Assembly (NCBI GenBank): GCA_947446635.1
Contig: CANFHF010000007.1
Span: 23,508 to 87,507, forward strand
From: Flavobacteriaceae bacterium
GTDB lineage: Bacteria; Bacteroidota; Bacteroidia; Flavobacteriales; Flavobacteriaceae
Direction of reading: 5' to 3'
Length of the DNA: 64,000 nt
Part shown: piece by piece, positions 55,351 to 62,863 of the stretch
How the letters are laid out: each line of letters starts with the position of its first letter
Position numbering within the stretch: position 1 is the stretch's first letter
Notes under the pieces: model-generated
What the model was told of the DNA's origin: nothing
Databases searched by the model: none
What the model saw: only the letters and a program-made list of their open reading frames with translations
Program-made: the position numbers and the translations under genes

Positions 55351-56526
55351 TTATTGAATGTTGTCATCAACTGTTTGAAATTTTGTTCTCTTGCTTCCTT
55401 CATACATTTCATATTTTACTAGTTTGGCTTCGATACTGGCGTTAAAAAGCTTTATTTTTCGGGAGGGCTTTAATCCAACAAATTTCAAAGCTTCCAAGTT
55501 TCCAGTAATGAACCAAGCATTGGTACCAGGATAATTTTTCTTTAAAGTATCGCCAATATTTTTATAGAATTCTTCCATGTGAATATCCAATCGTTCATCA
55601 TAAGGCGGATTGAAAACCACATGTAATTTTCCTTGAGATGTTTTTTCCGTATCAAAAAAGTTCCGTTCCTCGATAGTAATATATTCGTCTAAATTGGCAT
55701 TCTTGATATTATCTTTGGCTTTTTGAACCGCAGAGGGTGCTTTGTCGTAACCTTTGATGGTGTAATGAAATTCTCGAATTTTTTTCATCAAAGAATCCAT
55801 AATTGAGTCAAACAGTTCATTGTCCCAATCATTCCATTTTTCGAAAGCAAATTCCTTGCGGTTGATGTTTGCTGGAATGTTGCAGGCGATCATTGCCGCT
55901 TCAGCCAAAAAAGTCCCTGAACCACACATGGGATCCAAGAAATCACCCTGACCGTCCCAGCCCGAAAGCAATAGAATTCCAGCAGCCAAAACTTCGTTAA
56001 TAGGCGCGATATTCGTGGCGGTTCTGTACCCACGTTGGTGTAACGAATTTCCTGAAGTGTCCAAAGCTACCGAAACTTGGTCTTTGTCAATGTGAATATT
56101 AATTCTCAAATCGGGATGTATTTTCTCGATGCTTGGTCGTTGTCCTGTTCGTTCCCGGAATTGATCCACGATGGCATCTTTACATTTTTGGGAAACAAAT
56201 TCCGAGTGGTTAAAATACTCCGAATGCACTGTGGCATCAATTACAAAAGTCTGGTTGGCACTGATAAATTTCGACCAGTTTACACCCGAAATGCCTTTAT
56301 ATAAAGCTTGTTCGTCTCTAGCTTTGAAAAAATAAATGGGTTTCAATATTTTTAAAGCAGTTCTCAAAGACAAGTTTGCTTTGTACATAAACCCTTTATC
56401 TCCTTTAAAACTTACCATTCTCACACCTTGCTCGACGTCTTGTGCGCCTAGCATTTTCAATTCATTTGCCAGTATTTCTTCAAAACCAAAAAAGGTTTTG
56501 GCAATCATTCTAAAATTATTTTCCAT
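55351..56526 (-). CDS. THUMP domain RNA methyltransferase (RlmL/TrmN-like)
   Basis: 391 residues from the ATG at 56526 (MENNFRMIAKTFFGFEEIL); upstream in-frame codons overlap the divergent gene's control region. The N-terminal THUMP region (~5-165) binds RNA. The Rossmann methyltransferase has DPMCGSGTFLAEAAMIA and the N-P-P-Y motif (VFNPPYDERLD), typical of N2-guanine methyltransferases acting on rRNA or tRNA. The target is not certain. A -7-like box on the minus strand (56555-56548) precedes it. Confidence 0.9.
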   Translation of the reverse strand: MENNFRMIAKTFFGFEEILANELKMLGAQDVEQGVRMVSFKGDKGFMYKANLSLRTALKILKPIYFFKARDEQALYKGISGVNWSKFISANQTFVIDATVHSEYFNHSEFVSQKCKDAIVDQFRERTGQRPSIEKIHPDLRINIHIDKDQVSVALDTSGNSLHQRGYRTATNIAPINEVLAAGILLLSGWDGQGDFLDPMCGSGTFLAEAAMIACNIPANINRKEFAFEKWNDWDNELFDSIMDSLMKKIREFHYTIKGYDKAPSAVQKAKDNIKNANLDEYITIEERNFFDTEKTSQGKLHVVFNPPYDERLDIHMEEFYKNIGDTLKKNYPGTNAWFITGNLEALKFVGLKPSRKIKLFNASIEAKLVKYEMYEGSKRTKFQTVDDNIQ

Positions 56527-56593
56527 TGTAAAATCAAGTATTCGGTGCAAAAATAGTCTAAATTTGCACTTTAATTGAAATTCAAAATAATAA

Positions 56594-57337
56594 ATGTCAG
56601 ATTTAAAAAATCCCAAAACCCATAATTGGTTTGCCTCTTGGTTCGACACTCCTTATTATCACATTCTTTATAAAGAAAGAAATTACCGGGAAGCTCAGGT
56701 TTTTATGGACAATTTGACCCATTACCTCAATCTTCCTGACAAAGCAAAAGTACTGGATTTGGCTTGTGGTAAAGGGCGTCATGCTATTTATTTGAACCAG
56801 TTGGGCTATGAAGTTGTGGGTGCTGATTTGTCTGAAAACAGTATTATTGAGGCCAATAAAAACCAGAATGAAACGCTGCATTTTCAGGTTCATGACATGC
56901 GGGAAACTTTTGAAGATAAATTTGACGCCATATTTAATTTGTTTACCAGTTTTGGCTATTTCGAAAATGACCAAGACAACCTGACCACTTTAAAGGCAAT
57001 GAAAGAAAGCCTGACGGAATATGGATTTGCCGTAATTGATTTTATGAACGTCAACCAAGTCATTACTAATTTAGTTCCAGACGAAGTCAAAACTGTTGAA
57101 AATATTGATTTTCATATCAAACGCTATGTGAGTGAAGGCCATATTTACAAGGAGATTGACTTTGAAGATCAGGGCGAGAAATTCCATTTCACCGAAAAAG
57201 TCAAAGCATTAACGCTGAAGGATTTTGAAGAATTAATGGAGGAAGCCGGAATTTTTTTGTTGGATATTTTTGGAGATTATAAATTGAAAAAATTCCACAA
57301 AACAGAAAGTGAACGATTAATTATGATTTTTAAATAA
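56594..57337 (+). CDS. Class I SAM-dependent methyltransferase
   Basis: 247 residues. SAM motif VLDLACGKGRHAIYLNQLGYEVVGADLS (core: LDLACGKGRHA). The N-terminus WFASWFDTPYYHILYKERNYREA is typical of a Bacteroidota family of unknown substrate. The ZIP gene starts in its stop codon (1-nt overlap), so they are coupled. A -7-like box (TAAATTTG) is at 56559-56566. Confidence 0.85.
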   Translation: MSDLKNPKTHNWFASWFDTPYYHILYKERNYREAQVFMDNLTHYLNLPDKAKVLDLACGKGRHAIYLNQLGYEVVGADLSENSIIEANKNQNETLHFQVHDMRETFEDKFDAIFNLFTSFGYFENDQDNLTTLKAMKESLTEYGFAVIDFMNVNQVITNLVPDEVKTVENIDFHIKRYVSEGHIYKEIDFEDQGEKFHFTEKVKALTLKDFEELMEEAGIFLLDIFGDYKLKKFHKTESERLIMIFK

Positions 57338-58005
57338 TGAACTACGTTTTACCATTATTGTCCGTTTTGATAGGGTATAGTATTGCCTTGTTTTTCAAAC
57401 CGAAGAACAAAACCAACCTCAAATTATTACTGGCTTTTAGCGGATCATTTTTACTGTCGTTAACTGTTATGCACTTATTGCCGGATGTTTACAAAAGTGA
57501 CAATCACAACATCGGACTTTTTATAATGGCTGGTATTTTATTCCAAATCATATTAGAGTTTTTCTCCAAAGGTGCCGAACACGGTCATGTCCATGGTCAC
57601 GATACAATGACCCATATTCCTTGGTTACTTTTTATCAGCCTTTGTATTCATGCCTTTTTAGAAGGATTTCCAGTAAGTCACCATCATAGTTTAGCATTAG
57701 GAATTGCGATTCATCATTTACCTATCGCCATTATTTTAACCACTTTTTTCATCAATTCCAGCCTGAACAAAAAAGCAATTTTTGCATTTATGATTACTTT
57801 CGCCATAATGACTCCATTAGGAACAATTGTATCGGACTATTTGCCTATACTGAATGACTTTTATACCCAGATTACCGCCATTGTCATCGGGATATTATTT
57901 CATATTTCGTCTACCATCATTTTTGAAAGCAGTGAAGGACACAAATTTAATATTGCCAAAGTTTCGATGATAATTTTTGGCATTGTGTTGGCGTATTTTA
58001 TTTAG
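57337..58005 (+). CDS. ZIP family metal transporter
   Basis: 222 residues with about seven to eight membrane segments. A His-rich loop lies before TM4 (HGHVHGHD). The metal site is seen in CIHAFLEGFPVSHHH and IAIHHLPIAIIL (TM4-TM5). ZIP proteins bring zinc or related cations into the cytoplasm. It overlaps the upstream methyltransferase stop by 1 nt. No metal regulator site was seen. Confidence 0.88.
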   Translation: MNYVLPLLSVLIGYSIALFFKPKNKTNLKLLLAFSGSFLLSLTVMHLLPDVYKSDNHNIGLFIMAGILFQIILEFFSKGAEHGHVHGHDTMTHIPWLLFISLCIHAFLEGFPVSHHHSLALGIAIHHLPIAIILTTFFINSSLNKKAIFAFMITFAIMTPLGTIVSDYLPILNDFYTQITAIVIGILFHISSTIIFESSEGHKFNIAKVSMIIFGIVLAYFI

Positions 58006-58050
58006 ACTTTTATTGATTTATTTTACTAAATTTGTAAAAACAATAAAAAG

Positions 58051-58290
58051 ATGGAAGCGACTCTTTTAGAAAGAATTACCACAAAACCAGACGTTTGCAA
58101 TGGCAAACCCACGGTAAGAGGAATGAGAATTACTGTGGAATCTATTTTACAGTATTTATCAGCTGGAGATTCAATGGAAACTATTTTAGAAGCCTATCCT
58201 TTTCTTGAAAAAGAAGACATTCAGGCTTGTATAGCATTTGCCTTAAAAAATCTTTCCTCGTATAAAAATGACATTCAATTAGCTAGTTAA
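58051..58290 (+). CDS. DUF433 domain antitoxin-like protein
   Basis: 79 residues matching DUF433: RITTKPDVCNGKPTVRGMRITVESILQYL, shortened to KPTVRGMRITVE as core, then LEAYPFLEKEDIQACIAFA. DUF433 proteins are small helix-turn-helix-like partners of DUF5615 PIN-like proteins. The partner follows after 2 nt. A -7-like box (TAAATTTG, 58027-58034) lies upstream. Confidence 0.9.
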   Translation: MEATLLERITTKPDVCNGKPTVRGMRITVESILQYLSAGDSMETILEAYPFLEKEDIQACIAFALKNLSSYKNDIQLAS

Positions 58291-58292
58291 TA

Positions 58293-58637
58293 ATGAATGG
58301 TTCATTTTTAGTCGATGTCAATTTACCAAAACATTTCAACTTTTTTAATGACCATCGTTATGTTTTTGTATCCGACATTAATTTGCAAATGACCGATAGT
58401 GAAATATGGGATTATGCGTTTAAAAACGAGTTGGTAATACTAACAAAAGACACCGATTTTTATAACCGCTTCTTGGTTTCAAAAAACACTCCTAAAATAA
58501 TTTATTTTCAATTAGGTAATTGTTCTTTAAAACAATTACACCAATATTTTAATGACAATTGGGTTAAAATTCAATCTGAAATAGAAAATTCAAAACTTAT
58601 TATTGCAAAAAAATATCATATCGAATGCATTCGTTAA
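58293..58637 (+). CDS. DUF5615 PIN-like protein, putative toxin
   Basis: 114 residues. FLVDVNLPKHF at the N-terminus, DSEIWDYAFKNELVILTKDTDFYNRF in the centre (core: VILTKDTDF) and KIIYFQLGNCSLKQL give the DUF5615 (Mut7-C/PIN-like) pattern with conserved Asp residues. It may be a nuclease toxin neutralised by the upstream DUF433 protein. This is inferred from the family pairing; activity is not shown. Confidence 0.88.
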   Translation: MNGSFLVDVNLPKHFNFFNDHRYVFVSDINLQMTDSEIWDYAFKNELVILTKDTDFYNRFLVSKNTPKIIYFQLGNCSLKQLHQYFNDNWVKIQSEIENSKLIIAKKYHIECIR

Positions 58638-58647
58638 AACATTAAAA

Positions 58648-59463
58648 ATGACCTTTACAAAAACCACTGAACAATCCTCGAAATACGAACATTTAGAAAA
58701 AATGTCTGTTTTAGATTTGCTTAATAATATTAACAACGAAGACAAAACCGTCCCTTTTGCCGTTGAAAAAGCCCTACCGCAAATTGAGGTTTTAGTAACT
58801 CAAATCGTTGCTAAAATGAAATTGGGAGGTCGATTGTTTTATATTGGCGCAGGAACTTCAGGGCGTTTGGGCGTGGTGGATGCATCGGAATGTCCTCCAA
58901 CCTTTGGCGTTCCTTTTGACTTGGTCAACGGAATCATTGCCGGTGGGGACAAGGCCATTCGCAGAGCGGTAGAAAATGCCGAAGACGATGCCAGCCAAGC
59001 TTGGATTGATTTGCAAGAACACAACATCAACGAAAATGATATTGTTGTTGGGATTGCCGCCTCGGGAACAACACCCTATGTGATTGGAGGCTTGAAAGCT
59101 TGTAATGAAAATAATATTACCACAGCGAGCATTTCTTGTAATGCAGAAAGTCCGCTTTCGAAAACGGCAAAATTTCCTATCGATGTGGTTGTGGGGCCTG
59201 AATTTGTAACCGGAAGTTCCCGAATGAAAGCAGGAACGGCTCAGAAATTAGTACTCAATATGATTTCGACAGCTACCATGATTCAACTTGGGAAAGTGAA
59301 AGGCAATAAGATGGTCGACATGCAATTGAGCAACAGTAAACTCGTGGATCGTGGCGTGAAAATGATTATGGGAGAAATCCCAGTTTCATACTCGGCCGCT
59401 GCCGAATTACTAGCTGAATATGGCAGCGTACGAAAAGCCGTTGCCAATTATAAAGGGCATTAG
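58648..59463 (+). CDS. murQ: N-acetylmuramic acid 6-phosphate etherase
   Basis: 271 residues from the ATG at 58648 (MTFTKTTEQSSKYEHL); the frame is open upstream but overlaps the DUF5615 gene. It cleaves the lactyl ether of MurNAc-6-phosphate in cell-wall recycling. SIS-domain motifs: YIGAGTSGRLGVVDASECPPTFG (core: GAGTSGRLG), GIAASGTTPYVIGGL, and TGSSRMKAGTAQKLVLN. The C-terminus is shorter than in E. coli MurQ. It has a 10-nt gap to the putative toxin. Confidence 0.94.
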   Translation: MTFTKTTEQSSKYEHLEKMSVLDLLNNINNEDKTVPFAVEKALPQIEVLVTQIVAKMKLGGRLFYIGAGTSGRLGVVDASECPPTFGVPFDLVNGIIAGGDKAIRRAVENAEDDASQAWIDLQEHNINENDIVVGIAASGTTPYVIGGLKACNENNITTASISCNAESPLSKTAKFPIDVVVGPEFVTGSSRMKAGTAQKLVLNMISTATMIQLGKVKGNKMVDMQLSNSKLVDRGVKMIMGEIPVSYSAAAELLAEYGSVRKAVANYKGH

Positions 59464-59495
59464 TCAGTTATTTATTTAAAAACGGCAGTTTGGTG

Positions 59496-60041
59496 TTAGT
59501 TGGTCAACCAATCAATAATCTCCTTGTCGGTTGGTAATGTTCGGGGAGCAATTACTTTTACCAATTCCCCCTTTTCGTTCAAGAGATACTTCTGGAAATT
59601 CCATTCTACTTTTGAATCTTCCAATCCATTTTTTGCTTTTTGGGTAAGAAATTGATATACTTCGTGTATGTCTTTTCCCTTAACGGATATTTTGGCCATC
59701 ATTGGAAAAGTGACCCCATAGTTTTTTTTACAAAAAGCAGCAATTTCGGCATTGGTTCCAGGTTCTTGCCAAAGAAAATTATTAGCCGGAAATCCTACAA
59801 TAACAAAGTTTTTACTTTTGTATTTTTCATACAAAGCTTCTAAGTCTTTGTATTGCGGCGTGTGTCCGCATTTGGAAGCAGTATTTACAATCATTATTTT
59901 CTTGCCTTTCAAAGTAGCAAAATCAAATGTTTTTCCTGATAAATCTTCTACTTTAAATTGGTAAATGGTTTGCTTCGTTTGTGATTCCATAGTTATTGTC
60001 ATAAATAAAAATAGTGCGAATACAATAGCTCTCTGTTTCAT
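59496..60041 (-). CDS. Glutathione peroxidase family protein, secreted
   Basis: 181 residues with an N-terminal hydrophobic signal. Catalytic residues are C58 (NTASKCGHTPQY), Gln in FPANNFLWQEPG and Trp in KVEWNFQKYL. It reduces hydroperoxides; as organisms of this type use bacillithiol rather than glutathione (ytxJ in this window), the donor is probably thioredoxin. It is convergent with murQ. Cys replaces selenocysteine. Confidence 0.93.
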   Translation of the reverse strand: MKQRAIVFALFLFMTITMESQTKQTIYQFKVEDLSGKTFDFATLKGKKIMIVNTASKCGHTPQYKDLEALYEKYKSKNFVIVGFPANNFLWQEPGTNAEIAAFCKKNYGVTFPMMAKISVKGKDIHEVYQFLTQKAKNGLEDSKVEWNFQKYLLNEKGELVKVIAPRTLPTDKEIIDWLTN

Positions 60042-60190
60042 TTTATATTTTTATATAAATGTAAAAAAAAATTATAATACAGCCTTTCAACAATTGTTAT
60101 TAAAAACCTAAATTTAGTTTTAGATAGGCCCTATTCAATAAAATAACCAATATTAGTAATGCAAAATGAATCGTATTCATTATTGCTTTT

Positions 60191-60574
60191 TTATCGAACT
60201 CTTTTAAAAGTGAGTCCTTCTAGTTTTATTTTCATTCGTTTTGATGGATTGTATTTTATCTTAGCACTTTTTATATTGGCTTTGCCCAATTCTTCCAAGG
60301 TGTCGGCGGGTGTTCCTTGCACCGTAATTTGAAACGAACCCAAACTATCAATTCGTACAATTCGACCTGCTGCCAAAGATTCGGCAATTACTTCTGTAAG
60401 TCCTATGATTACGCCATAACAATCGGCTTTACTCATGGAGGAACGCGAGGCCAATATTTCGGAAAGACTGTCTAAATCTTCCTCGCCTTTATGTATGGCA
60501 CACGGATAATATTTTACTTGAGGTGGCGTAACCAAGATGTTTTTCTTGGGTACCATTTTAAAGTGTATGGCCAT
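60191..60574 (-). CDS. HU family DNA-binding protein (HU-HIG type)
   Basis: 127 residues. MAIHFKMVPKKN, SKADCYGVIIGLTEVIAESLAAGRIVRIDSLGSFQI (core: GRIVRIDSLGSFQI) and IKSAKIKYNPSKRMK give the HU/IHF-like Bacteroidota variant often called HU-HIG. It is likely a nucleoid or phase-regulated regulator; the targets are unknown. It lies about 390 nt from the surface-protein gene cluster, which uses the same strand. Confidence 0.9.
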   Translation of the reverse strand: MAIHFKMVPKKNILVTPPQVKYYPCAIHKGEEDLDSLSEILASRSSMSKADCYGVIIGLTEVIAESLAAGRIVRIDSLGSFQITVQGTPADTLEELGKANIKSAKIKYNPSKRMKIKLEGLTFKRVR

Positions 60575-60678
60575 AATTGTATTGTATTAGTGCTACTTGT
60601 TAAAACACCAGTTCCTTGTTTACGCTACTGTGTACTCCTTTTACAGGGTAGTGGGTGGGCTATTGTTGCTGGTTATTA

Positions 60679-60708
60679 CAAATATAGTTAAACTTATATA
60701 TGTTTTAA
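60679..60708 (-). promoter_or_regulatory. Probable promoter of the HU-like gene
   Basis: On the minus strand TTA (60708-60706), a 19-nt spacer and TATATTTG (60686-60679) match the Bacteroidota pattern with one change in the -33 element. The leader to the ATG at 60574 would be about 100 nt. Confidence 0.5.
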
Positions 60709-60880
60709 CTAAAAGATATATAATTTTATTGTATAAAGTTATATATGTTTTTAATATAAAGTATATATCTTTTTGTGTATTAAACATGACCTATTAAAAT
60801 ACCCAAGTTGAAGGTGGGATTTTTTGATCGATAGGGAGGGGGAGAATAGTAGCTTTGAAAATATAAAAAATTTTCTTTCA

Positions 60881-60926
60881 AAAAAAAACCTACTACAAAT
60901 AGCGCAGTTGCTATTGGTGTAGTAGG
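60881..60926 (-). terminator. Terminator of the surface-protein operon
   Basis: On the minus strand an 8-bp outer stem (60926-60919 with 60896-60889) and a 6-bp inner stem (60915-60910 with 60903-60898) are followed by a run of T (A run 60881-60888 on the plus strand). It lies 36 nt after the LamG gene stop. Confidence 0.9.
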
Positions 60927-60961
60927 ATTGTTGTTATTCCTTTATAAAAATTATTTTAATG

Positions 60962-62845
60962 TTATAAGCCATACCTTTCCTTAGTGGCATTAAAATTTTG
61001 TAAGACTTCCTCTGCTGTAAGTGCCAGGTTGTATATATGGGTAGTTCCTATATTACCTTCAAAAGGATCTGGAGTACCCGCTGGGTCTCGTAATCCAATA
61101 CTAAAATTATCATAGTTATAACTGATAGTACTAACTCCAGAGTCTGTCGTAGCCCCCGAAATTAATATGCCGTTTTTATATAAATCAATATATCGCCCGC
61201 CGCTTTTAACTACGGCAGTCAAGTAATTCCATGTATTTATTGAAATGCTATTGTCACTCGAAACTTTAACCGGATTATCGCTTCCTATCGACAGGAAAAA
61301 AGAATTGGGAGCCCCCAGCGCATCGGTACAAAAAAACCATCCATTTCCACCAGTATAATCATAGCTATTTGCAACTAAACTTGTACGAGTGGTGCCTAAT
61401 AGTGTGGCGTACATCCAAACCGAAACCGTAAAATCCTGCCCTGTATTTATAGCAGTATTTTTGCCGACATAATCATTTACTCCGTCAAAAAGGATGCTAT
61501 TTTGATTACTTGGATCATAGCTTGCACCATTGTATAAACTCATATTATTTGATGAACCACTTAAATCCGTCCAGCTAGTTCCAGTACCTGAATAACTTGA
61601 GGCATTACTTGCATCTAAATTTAAAACCAGGCCATGGGTAACAGTAGTAAAAGATTTAGTTTTAGTTATTTCACCTTTTTCAGATAATCCAGTATTGCTA
61701 GCTAGTGCCCCATATTTATTTACATAATTAGCATCAGTACTTGTAAATTGACCTTGCTTAGTAACTACGGTTGGGCTGGTTACCGTTAAATTTGCTGTTA
61801 TACTTGTACTGCTATAAGTGCTATCTGCAGCTTGAGTAGCCGTAATAGTAGCTGTTCCTGCTCCTACTATAGTAACCGTAGTGCCGCTTATTGTTGCCAC
61901 ATTGGTATTACTTGAAGTATAGGTAAATGCTCCTGAACTATCGCTAGTTGGGGGAGTTATGGTATGAGTACCATCAAAATAGTATTTTGAAATAGAGGCA
62001 AAATTTGAAATACTTGCCGGAATAGTGCTTGACGTAAATCCGACCAGTGTGTAGGGAACAATCGAAGTATTCCAAACGCTACCATCTGTTCCAATTAATT
62101 TCGAATTTGCAGTTGTGCTATTAAAACTGCCATTTGTTGCGTAACAATTAGTGAATGAATCACCATCCATCATATTTGGATTACATATTCCATTTGCATT
62201 TGATCCTGTTATACTTCCATTGGAATAACAATTGATAATTTTAATTGCTTCATAATTACTAATTGCTAAAATTCCTGCACAATAATTTCCAGAAATGTCT
62301 CCTAGACTATAACAATTTGAAATTGTACCATTCATATATGCGTATCCTAAAATACCACCAGAACCGTAACTTGTCATATTTCCAGTAGAGTAACAGTTAG
62401 TAATTGAGAATCCCGCACCATTTCCATAAGCCCATTGACCAATCCAGCCAGAATATTCTTTTAATGTGGAGTTATTACTGATTACACCAATATTTTTTAC
62501 AATAGAATTTGCATAAGCACTTAAATTCTGCCCTAAATAATTTCCATTGTTCACAAGTCCCAAATAATTTGTTAGGTTAGACAAAGTTATTGTCTTTCCG
62601 TTTCCATCAATTATAACTCCTGTTCCAAGTATTGCAAAATATAAATTTGCATTACTAAACACCAAATTTTCTTCAATAGTAATGGTCACATTATCATTCA
62701 ATACTATTGGTAAATTATTGACATGATTGTCTATCCAAGATTGATTTATAGTTGTATTTGAACTAATTATTGTTTGCGCAAAGCATGTTTGTTGGCTAAT
62801 AAATATAAATAGAAGTAGTAAACTATATTTGAAATTATATTTCAT
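60962..62845 (-). CDS. Secreted LamG/Ig-like surface protein
   Basis: 627 residues. Signal peptide (ending QTCFAQ); ~30-280 contains GLUG-like turns (NCYSTGNMTSYGSGGILG, NCYSLGDISGNYCAGILA, NCYSNGSITGSNANGI); ~290-365 an Ig-like Big domain (TYTSSNTNVATISGTTVTIV); ~410-627 a LamG/concanavalin-like domain (NSILFDGVNDYVG, FTVSVWMYATLL, NIGTTHIYNLALTAEEVLQNF). No T9SS sorting domain is visible, which is odd for such a protein. It follows the repeat protein by 18 nt. Binding of a glycan or surface is likely; the function is unknown. Confidence 0.82.
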   Translation of the reverse strand: MKYNFKYSLLLLFIFISQQTCFAQTIISSNTTINQSWIDNHVNNLPIVLNDNVTITIEENLVFSNANLYFAILGTGVIIDGNGKTITLSNLTNYLGLVNNGNYLGQNLSAYANSIVKNIGVISNNSTLKEYSGWIGQWAYGNGAGFSITNCYSTGNMTSYGSGGILGYAYMNGTISNCYSLGDISGNYCAGILAISNYEAIKIINCYSNGSITGSNANGICNPNMMDGDSFTNCYATNGSFNSTTANSKLIGTDGSVWNTSIVPYTLVGFTSSTIPASISNFASISKYYFDGTHTITPPTSDSSGAFTYTSSNTNVATISGTTVTIVGAGTATITATQAADSTYSSTSITANLTVTSPTVVTKQGQFTSTDANYVNKYGALASNTGLSEKGEITKTKSFTTVTHGLVLNLDASNASSYSGTGTSWTDLSGSSNNMSLYNGASYDPSNQNSILFDGVNDYVGKNTAINTGQDFTVSVWMYATLLGTTRTSLVANSYDYTGGNGWFFCTDALGAPNSFFLSIGSDNPVKVSSDNSISINTWNYLTAVVKSGGRYIDLYKNGILISGATTDSGVSTISYNYDNFSIGLRDPAGTPDPFEGNIGTTHIYNLALTAEEVLQNFNATKERYGL

Positions 62846-62863
62846 AAATATTTTGATATTATT

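Larger units (their letters stand above)
60575..60961. promoter_or_regulatory. AT-rich intergenic region upstream of the HU-like gene
   Basis: 387 nt without a gene. It holds the HU promoter (60679-60708), repeated TTATATATGTTTT-like words (about 60693-60706 and 60739-60752) with inverted partners, and a terminator for the LamG gene (60881-60926). Small frames here are compositionally poor and rejected. Confidence 0.55.

Noticed and set aside
60491..60797. Two 66-codon frames in the spacer upstream of the HU-like gene
   Set aside because: They overlap the HU promoter and AT-rich repeats and have no family match.
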